Below are positions 1 to 6,894 of a stretch of DNA of 13,293 nt, piece by piece. The position numbers and the translations under genes were made by a program. Below the pieces are notes generated by a model, which ran no database searches, was not told the DNA's origin, and saw only the letters and a program-made list of their open reading frames with translations. The stretch is from NCBI GenBank assembly GCA_010015675.1, contig ML977085.1:1-13293 (forward strand), in the 5' to 3' direction. The DNA is from Byssothecium circinans (taxonomy: Eukaryota; Ascomycota; Dothideomycetes; Pleosporales; Massarinaceae). Every line of letters begins with the position of its first letter. Position 1 is the first letter of the stretch.

Positions 1-359
1 CCTACTATTATAGTATTAAACCTAGGCTGCACGCTATAATAACTTAATAGCTACTAACTAATATATTAATAAATAAGTCCTAAAAGCTATATAGTATATA
101 ACTAACGTTTAGCTATTAATCTATAGTATAAGGTAGGTTTTACCTAAAATTTCTTCCTTTCTTAATAACTACTAGATTACATAAGCTATAGCTATATAAA
201 TTTAATAGCTATAAGTTTATATACATATCTATCTAGGTTTAAAATTTTAAAAGAAAATATTAATGTTTAGCTTTGTTATTAAGATAATACTATTTGATGT
301 TCCTTGCCAAGCATTTCTGCGCGGTTCGATGGTGTGCGCGGTTCGATGGTGCTTTACGT
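1..359 (+). mobile_element. TIR-ended repeat copy A, right arm of a non-autonomous pogo-like element
   Basis: The segment from about position 20 (GGCTGCACGCTATAAT) to the ACGT terminus at 359 recurs in direct orientation at about 12968-13293 (copy D), and more distantly at 362-814 (B) and inverted at 12279-12740 (C). It ends in two tandem 17-bp units (318-334 and 335-351), followed by CTTTACGT and a TA dinucleotide at 360-361, as expected for the right end of a Tc1/mariner-pogo type element with a TA target duplication. It has no coding capacity that I can see. The left end lies outside the window. The body is strongly TA-enriched, but the last 60 bases keep CG, CA and TG steps. The family assignment rests on the terminus shared with the element at 10187-12037; that it is a non-autonomous derivative is inference. 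Confidence 0.7.
318..351. repeat. Two tandem 17-bp TIR units (copy A)
   Basis: The unit TGCGCGGTTCGATGGTG occurs twice without mismatch, 8 bp inside the element end. The same layout (8 bp, then two 17-bp units) is found in the TIRs at 10187 and 12037 and in a variant form at 772-805. Subterminal direct repeats of this kind are often transposase-binding sites; that role is inferred. Confidence 0.85.
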
Positions 360-361
360 TA

Positions 362-814
362 TATAAAGTTTATTAAAAGAAAAGAAGTACGAATATCTAG
401 CTAGATAAAATATTTTATTATATATTTCTAATTTTAGGAACGTCTACCCTCTCTACGCTAATTCTCTAATAGGTCTAGGCTGCACGCTATAATTTTAGTA
501 CTAATAGCTGTATTATATATATATAAACTAGTTCTAAAGTTATTATAAGTTATTTAGCCAGTTTAGTAGATACTTATACGCTATATACTAAAAGTAGCCT
601 AGTATTCTTAATACCTATATAGCTTACTAAGCTATTAGAAATCCTAGAATATTTTTGTTATAATCCTTTAGGTCTATATTATATATATCTGTATTTAAAA
701 TTTCAGCTTAATAGCTTTAGTATTTAAATTGTTATTAAAGGTTGATTCTTTGATTTTCCGCCAAGCAAAAAGTGGCCGGCTCGATGGTGTGGCCGGCTCG
801 ATAGTAGAATACGT
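362..814 (+). mobile_element. TIR-ended repeat copy B, right arm of an element split by copy A's element
   Basis: This stretch matches the reverse complement of 12279-12740 along most of its length. Shared blocks include TACCCTCTCTACGCTA near 446, GGTCTAGGCTGCACGC near 472, CTATTAGAAATCCTAGAAT near 632, and ATTGTTATTAAAGGTTGA near 728. It ends in a 17-bp motif repeated twice (772-788 and 789-805), then an ACGT end at 814 and TA at 815-816. Homology to the C arm continues leftward right up to the TA at 360-361, where copy A's element ends. The simplest reading is that A's element jumped into the centre of B's element. No coding capacity is seen. Confidence 0.65.
772..805. repeat. Two tandem 17-bp TIR units (copy B variant)
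   Basis: GTGGCCGGCTCGATGGT at 772-788 is followed by the same 17 bases with one G-to-A change at 789-805. The motif is related to the copy A unit (shared core TCGATGGT) but has GGCCGGC in place of GCGCGGT. It is GC-rich in an otherwise TA-dominated region. Confidence 0.8.
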
Positions 815-816
815 TA

Positions 817-1364
817 CTAGTATTACACTAATTTCGTTATATTAATAGTGTTTTTTTTTTTTTTAGAAATAATAGTATTCTGCACGCTTCTATAGAGGAT
901 AGAGTATTAGCGCTAGTATTAGTTCTTTTTTACTTATTTTAGGATTTATATATAAATATTATATAAATCTTTTATCTTAGATTTTTACCTTACTTTTACT
1001 TCTTACTTTTACCTTTACTGTTACTTTCCTTTTTCTTTTTACTAATACTTCCTAGGCGTATAGCTATTGTATATAGCCTACCTTCTCTTTACTTTACTAC
1101 TCTTATATAGCCTATCTATAGTATTAGCTATAGTATTAGGCCTTATATAGGTAATACTTACTATCCTACTATTTATATCTCTAATAAATTTCTAGTTACT
1201 TTCTATAATATTTCTCTAGCCTATATAACCTCTATATGCTATAACTTAGGTAACTATCCTACTAAGAGTTAGCTCTAGTACTCTTAGTATATAATATATT
1301 AGTCTTAGTATTAGCTATTAGTTAACTATAGCCTAGTATTAGGGATATATTATCTTAGTAATAA
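817..1364. other. Unassigned AT-rich stretch; possible 5' part of the H3-like gene
   Basis: There is no recognisable domain on either strand. It contains a run of 14 T at 851-864, a short echo of the repeat family (CTGCACGCT near 880), and a pyrimidine-rich stretch at about 970-1050 (repeated TTTACTT/TTTACCTT) that would suit a fungal promoter or 5' leader on the plus strand. Short Ser-rich readings appear near 1265-1290. Stops are dense in all frames. It may hold the decayed promoter and N-terminus of the gene that follows, but I cannot show this. Confidence 0.4.
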
Positions 1365-1370
1365 GACTAT

Positions 1371-1604
1371 TTCTTAAGTCCCTTTAGTTTCTTAAGTCTA
1401 CTTAGTTCCTTAAGTCCCCCTAGTTCTTCAAGTCTTAGTTTCTTAAGTCCTAGTTCTTTAAGTCTTTTTAGTTTTATAAGTCCTAGTTTCTTAAGTCTCT
1501 TTAGTTTCTTAAGTTTCTTTAGTTTCTCTAGTCTCTCTAGTTTCTTAAGTCTCTTTAGTTCCTTAAGTCTTTCTAGTTTCTCTAGTCTTATAAGTCCCTT
1601 AGTA
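1371..1604 (+). repeat. Degenerate ~18-bp tandem repeat encoding a Ser/Pro-type tract
   Basis: About thirteen imperfect copies of an 18-base unit resembling TTTCTTAAGTCTCTTTAG run through this stretch. In the frame beginning at 1371 it stays open for about 78 codons and has AGT (Ser) roughly every third codon. TTA, TTC and CTT in the other positions are what TCA, TCC and CCT (Ser, Ser, Pro) become under C-to-T mutation; one unmutated TCA remains near 1424. The other forward frame with periodic structure carries many stops. I read it as a minisatellite coding for a low-complexity Ser/Pro tail. Confidence 0.7.
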
Positions 1605-1607
1605 TAG

Positions 1608-1657
1608 GTATATTTAGTATTAGGCCTAGTATTAGCTATATACTAACTATTCTCTAG
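1608..1657 (+). other. Candidate spliceosomal intron between the two tail segments
   Basis: The signals are a donor GTATAT at 1608, the fungal branch-point consensus TACTAAC at 1641-1647, and an acceptor CTAG ending at 1657; the length is 50 nt. Splicing joins the open Ser/Pro frame directly to the open Pro/Thr/Lys frame in phase 0, leaving one stop on each side of the junction. Length and signals suit filamentous ascomycetes, but the flanking coding sequence is low-complexity, so the call is moderate. Confidence 0.45.
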
Positions 1658-2182
1658 GATATTTCCTAGTTGCCCTTATTACTAAGAAGGCGCCTAGGTA
1701 GTCTAATAATACTCTTAAGGGTGCTTAGGAAGATAATAGCTCTTAGTAAAATAATAACTCTAATAAAGATAATCGCTCTTAGTATAATAGTAGTATTATC
1801 TATAAAGATAATAACCTTAAATCTAATTATAAAAATGCCTACTCTAAAGGCAGTAGACCTATAAAGGCTAGTAGTAATATTTAAATAGCTTTTATCTTTA
1901 AGAGTACTTATTATGCTAGTTAAGGTTGCGCTAAGCTTAGTAGTATATTATAATCCTACTATTTAGTTATTTAACTAATACTAGTATTAGCTAAGGTTCT
2001 CTAGGAGATCTAATACTACTAGGCTATAACTAAGAATATTATACCCTATCTCCTATTCTAGCGTCTTATTTATAAGATTCTTTATAATATTGCTAGCAAA
2101 GGTAGTCTATTACGTATATAAGCTAGTGCTATTACTACTCTTTAGTATACTGCTAAGACTTTTATCTTAGATACTCTAAGTA

Positions 2183-2232
2183 GTATTAGTTCCCCTTTCC
2201 TAGTATTAGTTATTACTAATATCTATCTTCAG
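2183..2232 (+). other. Intron inside the histone-fold region
   Basis: A GT donor (GTATTAG) at 2183, a branch-like TTACTAAT ending near 2220 and a TTCAG acceptor ending at 2232 define a 50-nt intron. Removing it changes frame exactly where H3 similarity switches frame. It also gives the same number of residues between the end of helix alpha-2 and the NLxAI motif as in H3. An alternative donor three bases upstream would delete one residue. Agreement of splice signals with an independent protein alignment makes this well supported. Confidence 0.65.
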
Positions 2233-2363
2233 TAGCTAACCTTAGAGCTATCTATAGTAATTATGCTACTATCTAGGTAAAGGATATTAAGTATAGCTTC
2301 TAGATTACTAAGATTATAGCTTCTTATATAAAGGTTATTAATGCTTACCTCTTAAAGCACTAG

Positions 2364-2616
2364 GGGTATTATATTCCTATATTATTCTATGCTAATATTC
2401 TAGTAGTATTAGTTAGTATTAGGCTTAGGATCTAGTATTAGTAGTTTATCTAATTAGTTTAGTTATCTTTAATACCTAGGTTTATTAGTTGCTAAATTGC
2501 AGTAATAGGAATAATTAGTATATAGGTTCTATTATAGATCCTTCTATAGTAGTTAAATACAAGTGTTTATTATATAATTGTAAAATTATATACCCTATAT
2601 AATAAATTGCTCCGCA
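2364..2616. other. Unassigned spacer between the H3-like pseudogene and the Copia fragment
   Basis: It is TA-rich with many TAGTATTAG-type words and no domain in any frame. A Copia 5' LTR and primer-binding site would be expected towards its right end, but I found no convincing TG...CA pair or primer-binding site, and no second copy of the sequence at 4011. The LTR may have been lost or mutated beyond recognition. Confidence 0.4.
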
Positions 2617-4010
2617 AATTCTAATTCCTGTTTACAAAAATTAGAAGGATCTTAACATATAGACTGTAAGGATGCAGGTAATCTTTATAAAAGAAAACTA
2701 TTTTAATACTATTAGTATACTACCTAATAGTATTAATAAAATAGTTTATACAGCCCTACTTTTATTAGCTAATATAGAGGAAAAAGCTAGTAAAGTTTTA
2801 TCTATAATTAAGCTATCCTTAGAAGATTGTCCTTTAGTATTAACTAAAGATAATAATAGCCCTTATTTAATTTAGAATAATTTAAAAGCGCTATATAAAT
2901 TAAAAGGATTTAGTAGTAATTTTATTATTAGTAAAGCACTAATTAATACTACTATATTAAATTCTAAGAATAATATAGAGACCTATCTAACTAATATAAA
3001 CTACTTAGTAATAGAGCTTAATTCTAAAAGAATAGAATTATCTAAGTAATTTATTACTGCTTTATTACTAAATAATCTAGATTATAAGGATTATAATTAT
3101 CTAATAACTATAATTACTAATAATTTAAGGTCATCTAAAGATGAACCTAACTTAGAAAAGATTTATAATTAACTATTAGATAAATCTAGAAGGATTAGAT
3201 CTATGAAGAATCCTAGAGCTATACTACCTAGTAATTATATTTCTACTAAAGATAGTAATAATAGCAAGACTAGAGTAGATATATAAGGTAATACTATTAT
3301 ATCTCTAAATAATAGCACTACTAGTAGAAGACTAAGAAATAGATCTAATAATTTTAAAGGTAATACTAGTAAAAGTACTAGCAATTTTCTTATTTATAGT
3401 TATTATGAAAAGAAAGGATATATTACTACTACTTATTTTATTAAAAATAATAAGGCTAGGAATACTAGTTATAATAAGAATAAAGTTAATACTACTATAG
3501 TAGAAGAAGCTTGAATAACTTTTATTATTAAAGACTATCCTTCTCATACTATAATAAAACCTAATTCTTCTAAAATAATAGTTAATAATACTTTAATTAA
3601 TGAAAGTATTAACTAGATTTTAGAGAGTAGGGCCTCTAGTTATATATACTCTATTAAAGGACTATTTAATACTTTAAAACCTATTAGTAATATCTTTATT
3701 AAATAAAGTAATACTAATAGCTATATAACTACTATAGGAATAGGAGATATATCTCTTATTTTTACTGGTACAAATAAAGTAGTTAAGCTTAATAAAGTAT
3801 TATATATATCTAAATTAGGTATTAATTTACTATCTTGTTATAATATATTAGATATAGGATATACTATTAAATCTAATATATATTCTTACCTAATAAGGAA
3901 TAAAAAGATTCTAGCTATAGGTAGTTATTATAATAAACTAGTAGTTTTTACTACTAGATTAAACTATAGTAATATATTACTAAGGGTTATACTTACCTAA
4001 TCCTAATCTG
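2617..4010 (+). pseudogene. Ty1/Copia retrotransposon, 5' half: gag, zinc knuckle, protease, pre-integrase
   Basis: One frame (codons starting at 2672, 2675 and so on) is readable over about 440 codons with scattered TAA/TAG. The gag (UBN2-type) part runs from about 2654: the typical LEGSN...T.R.Q start of Copia gag is visible at 2641-2674 but split by one extra base near 2653, so the ATG at 2672 is internal. Gag continues with IETYLTNINYL near 2978. A zinc knuckle of C-x2-C-x4-H-x4-C spacing is at 3395-3436, but all four ligands are now TAT (Tyr). The protease motif is ILESRASSYIY at 3617-3649, where the family has D-S-G-A-S-S-H. A gag-pre-integrase block with VLYISKLGINLLSCYNIL follows at about 3800-3850. 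Similarity stops at about 4010; integrase, reverse transcriptase and RNase H are absent from the window. The cut coincides with a candidate LTR edge, so insertion by the neighbouring Gypsy element is likely. Confidence 0.82.
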
Positions 4011-4480
4011 TGTTAGGGGAGGTTAGTAGTATAAGGTGTATACTTTAGGTAGTAGGCTTTAGTAATTTAAGAGGTAAATATACTAATAGTATTTATCTAA
4101 AGATAACTAATTCTCTAACTAACTATAGAATAACTAAGTATTAATCTAGGTAAGAGATAAACTAAAAAGAATTAACTACAAAGAATTAGAATTAGAAAGA
4201 TAAAGGAGATCTATCTAGTCTTTTATCCTACCTACTTTATTCCTTTAAGCCGTTATAATTAGTATGCTTAGTAGTAATTCTATAGATTATGCTAAGTATC
4301 TTATACTTAGGTTGCTTAGTACTAAGACTACTAATCTTACTAAGTATCCTACTATTATATAACTACTAACCTAATCCTACCCCGCGCATTATTATGTTGC
4401 TATCCCCTAGACTTAACACTTCTTACGTTGTATTATCTAGTCCTAAATACCCTATATCCTTTCTATTTATAATATTATCC
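4011..4480 (-). repeat. Candidate 3' LTR of the minus-strand Gypsy element
   Basis: The Copia reading stops exactly before TGTTAGGGGAGG at 4011; read on the minus strand this is an LTR end in ...CTAACA. On the minus strand a purine run AAAAAAGGGGA at about 4478-4488 could be the polypurine tract, which would place the other LTR edge near 4477, with its expected TG now TA. No second copy of the LTR is in the window, so neither edge can be verified by comparison. The stretch has no protein similarity. Confidence 0.35.
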
Positions 4481-4625
4481 CCTTTTTTAGGAATATCGTC
4501 CTAATATCCTAAAAGATCTAGCTGCTATACTATGTCTAGGTATTACTAATATATAAAGCGCGTATCTCCCCTATCTACTATAAGATTATATCCTCTATAG
4601 ATGTTTCATAACCTCCTACCTAACT
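4481..4625. other. Spacer between the candidate LTR and the Cys-rich ORF
   Basis: AT-rich with no recognised motif other than the possible polypurine tract at its left end. If the LTR call is right it is the 3' untranslated part of the Gypsy element and, read in the other direction, the promoter side of the plus-strand ORF at 4626. Confidence 0.3.
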
Positions 4626-5315
4626 ATGCCTAAGGAACCTGCAAAGTTAACTAACTACTGCTAAGCCTATCTTGCCCGTATCCACGCTATAGATTACGTT
4701 GTAACGAAACCTTATTATTATTATCTAGCGAGGGGTTCTAAGTGTCTATTATTATTAGAAGGGAGTTGCGCTAACTATATCGTAGCTAGTGTATAGTATA
4801 GTCTGTTTCCTTAAGAGGAAGAGTTTGCTATAGTAGCTTAGAAGCGTTAACAGCTTTATTAAGAGCTTTATAAGATTAAGCGTTATAAGCTTAATCTAGA
4901 AGAGTAGTTAGATTCTACTACTAAGAAAGAAAGGGAGCTATTTAACTATAAGAAGGTTATAATTAAGGAGCTTAAGTCTTTAGAGAAGAAGATAGGTATT
5001 TCTATAGAGACTTTAGGGAGGATAGGTATAGTTACTACTAAAATTCTTTTACTACTACTAATTAAACTATTAACTAATCTAGGCTAGTTATAGGCTAATT
5101 CTTCCTTTTTATTTAATCCTTCCTTATCTTTTAACTTTTCTGCTTTCCTAGCGAACTTAGAACTGCTGCCTTTAGATACTATTAGTAATATTCCTTTACT
5201 AAATCCTTATAGCCTATAAGATTCTATATTAGTTCCTAGGTATTCTAGCTATCTAGCTAATCCTTCTATTTAACTAAGTATTTCTACTAACGCCTAAACC
5301 TCTATAGGTCCTTAA
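4626..5315 (+). pseudogene. Decayed Cys-rich, coiled-coil hypothetical protein, antisense at the Gypsy 3' end
   Basis: An ATG at 4626 opens a frame of about 230 codons broken only by in-frame TAA/TAG. I see no frameshift. Residues about 30-60 form a Cys-rich patch: KC near 4740 and GSCAN near 4761, with neighbouring TAT and CTA codons that could be lost Cys. Residues about 62-135 are charged and heptad-like (runs such as QLYxELYKIKRYKLNLEE and KELKSLEKKI), suggesting a coiled coil. A Ser/Pro/Phe/Leu-rich tail follows. The arrangement resembles fungal hypothetical proteins with a small Cys cluster, coiled coil and acidic or Ser-rich tail, possibly DNA-binding; I do not recognise a named family. 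Its last 150 bases or so overlap, tail to tail, the chromodomain end of the minus-strand Gypsy pol. The stop could be at 5313 or 5322. Its place between pol and the candidate LTR suggests it may be an extra ORF of the retrotransposon. Confidence 0.55.
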
Positions 5316-6790
5316 TTTCCTTAGCCTTATAATTTTTATCTTTAAGTTTAATCTGCGTTTTAATCTTAGCGTCTAGGGGTGCTAGTTTAAGAAGTAATTT
5401 ATAAAAGATAAGATATATACGTATACCTTTAGGGAGTTCTAGTCTAAATTTTACTAGTCCCTTAGCCTCTAGGATCTAGAATAGTCCTATTTAGAGATTA
5501 TTTAGTTTATCGTATAGTTATTTAGTTTTTAAATTTTTTTATAATAGGAAAACTTTATTCCCCTCTTTAAGGGTTAGTCCTTTAAGCCTTTTCTTATTTA
5601 CTAATCTAGCTATTATAAGGTTCCTTTAAGCGATTTGTTAGCTTAATTCGTTATATAGTTCGCGAAGGAGTTATGCCTTATTATTAGCTCTAGCTAAAAG
5701 ACTCTTAATATCCTTAGGATTTTAATAAGCGATTAGCTTATATCCGTAATTCGCGTAGTATAGCGAGTATCCTATTATTATAGATCTTATATTATTATAG
5801 GCTAATTACGCTGTTAGCAGAAGTTCAACCTAGTTATCCTGTAGCTTATTAGCGTACATCCTTAGATACTATTCTAGTGTCTAGTTTGTTCGTTCTATCT
5901 AACTATCTATCTATAGATAGAAGCTAGATAAAAGCCTTTTATTAACTCTAAGCTTTGCTAGGAACGTACTCTAATACTTAGAGGTAAATAGCGTCCTATA
6001 ATTAGTAATAAACTATTCTAGCATGCTATATTAACTAATAAGTACCTTAGTTACTTCATAAGCTATTTCTTTAGTAGTAACTGTTTCTTCTATTAGTACG
6101 AATATTAATGCTTTAGTTAATTAGTTAATAATTACTAATATTAAGTTATATAGCTATACTAATTTAGGTTCTAATAATTTTAGGAGCTTTATAATAAAGT
6201 CTATTATAACACTAGTCTATAGGCGTGCAGGTAGTTCTAGTAGTTAGAGTAATCTATAGGGCTTATATCTCTTAGGCTTATTCTTAGAATATGCTAAATA
6301 GTCGCCTGTCGCTCTCTAAACTGCTTTTTATATATTAGGTATTAAGTACTTATTTAAGATTTGTTAAACTATTTTATTAATCCCTAGGTATCCGTATTCC
6401 TTAGACTCGTGTAGCTTTCATATTAGGGTCAGTACGTAAGCTTTATATAGTATAATTTATTACTCCTTATCCTAGGGTAATTCTACCCTAAGGTGCTTAA
6501 CTAAGTCATATTCTACCCTCTATTCTAAGGTTAATTAACTGTAGTCTATAAAGTTATATACCTCTAGTCCCTAGTAATTAATCCTAGCTACCTTAGTTAA
6601 TTAGAGTTAATTATAGCCTAGACTACTATTATCATCCTTTTATAGGACCGCGTTGTACGTAATAGGTTAGTTTATTTCTTAAAAGTTAGATCTTTAGCTA
6701 AAAGCATCTACTACTCTATTTAGTAATCCTAGGTGATAGTGTACCTTAAAATTATAATCTACTATTATCTTAGCCTATCTAACCTATTAT
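5160..6790 (-). pseudogene. Ty3/Gypsy chromovirus pol, 3' part: integrase and chromodomain
   Basis: Read on the minus strand this continues the RNase H reading at 8579 after removal of the transposon between them. In order it has the end of RNase H (VDYNFKVHYHLG near 6730-6765), a decayed HHCC zinc-binding region (KLHESKEYGYLGI near 6380-6420, His and Cys partly Tyr), and the integrase core with IIDFIIK near 6200, FITNYRTLFTSKY near 5980-6015 (Asn where the second or third acidic residue region has Asp) and IERTNQ near 5885-5905 (catalytic Glu kept). A GPY/F-like segment (GNKVFLL, IGLFxILEAKG) lies near 5440-5560. At the C-terminus a chromodomain reads KYLVKxK, then a block corresponding to NTWEP near 5225-5290, with its Trp codons now stops. 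Chromodomain integrases direct insertion to heterochromatin in chromoviruses (family knowledge). There are many stops and several likely small indels. The end near 5160 is approximate. Confidence 0.85.
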
Positions 6791-6792
6791 TA
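6791..6792. repeat. TA target-site duplication, left of pogo-1
   Basis: TA at 6791-6792 pairs with TA at 8577-8578. Joining the flanks with a single TA restores, on the minus strand, the Gypsy frame K-L-N-x-x-x-V-R-x-A-K, where the family has LNRRQxRWA. This is decisive against the inner TA pair (6796-6797 and 8572-8573). Confidence 0.8.
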
Positions 6793-6842
6793 AGCTAGTC
6801 ACCCCTAATACAAATCACCTAGGGTTCTGAATTACCTACTAA
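6793..6842 (+). repeat. pogo-1 left terminal inverted repeat
   Basis: Pairs with 8527-8576. Differences within the first 45 bases are nearly all transitions (for example TCACCCCT against TCGCCCCC), consistent with RIP acting separately on the two ends. The block ATCACCTAGGGTTCTGAAT is identical in both. Confidence 0.88.
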
Positions 6843-6894
6843 ATCTTAACACCTCTCTTAACACACGCGATTTCTCAACACCCAGCTACCTAAA

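Larger units (their letters stand above)
1365..2363 (+). pseudogene. Decayed histone H3-like (CENP-A-like?) gene with long low-complexity N-tail
   Basis: The core (about 1990-2330) reads as a histone H3 fold. In the frame starting at 2041 there is xEIxYYx (2002-2022, where H3 has REIRRYQ), then FxRLIYKI (2056-2079, H3: FQRLVREI), then LRIxASAITTLxYTAKTFI (2110-2166, H3: LRFQSSAxxALQEAAEAYL). After a 50-nt intron (2183-2232) it resumes as NLRAIYSNYATI then xVKDI (2238-2288, H3: NLCAIHAKRVTI and KDI). Every x is a TAA or TAG at a position where H3 has Gln, Arg or a variable residue, as RIP would produce. The loop after helix alpha-1 is about three residues longer than in canonical H3, as in centromeric H3 variants. 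Upstream lie a Ser/Pro-rich stretch (1365-1604) and a stop-free basic Pro/Thr/Ser/Lys-type stretch (about 1670-1864), probably the N-terminal tail. The tail frame and the core frame do not join cleanly between 1865 and 1990, so an indel or unseen intron is needed. Nucleosomal function is known for the family; whether this gene was centromeric, canonical or carried by an element is open. Confidence 0.68.

Noticed and set aside
320..351. GGTTCGATGG as a tRNA or SINE B-box promoter
   Set aside because: Only part of the B-box fits. There is no A-box at the right distance and no cloverleaf can be drawn. The motif is explained by the tandem TIR units of a DNA transposon.
1371..1604. CRISPR-like array
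   Set aside because: The 18-bp units are imperfect and directly adjacent with no unique spacers. It is a coding minisatellite in a eukaryotic context.
1681..1760. Frame with TKKAPR taken as the canonical H3 N-terminal tail (GGKAPRK)
   Set aside because: That frame has several stops in about 25 codons and only a short match, while the neighbouring frame is open throughout. The resemblance is probably chance.
1670..1864. Open frame of 64 codons starting with ATG taken as a small membrane protein gene
   Set aside because: The hydrophobic look (Ile/Leu-rich) comes from ACA and CCA codons turned into ATA and CTA/TTA. It is better read as part of the Pro/Thr/Lys-rich tail of the H3-like pseudogene, and no start context or conservation supports a separate gene.
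2672..2875. Open frame of 67 codons taken as an independent gene
   Set aside because: Its frame continues past the stop for more than 300 codons as Copia gag and protease, and Copia-type residues are visible upstream of its ATG.
3332..3547. Minus-strand open frame of 71 codons
   Set aside because: It lies wholly antisense to the Copia gag and zinc-knuckle region and is a low-complexity Ile/Ser/Phe shadow produced by the TA-rich sequence.
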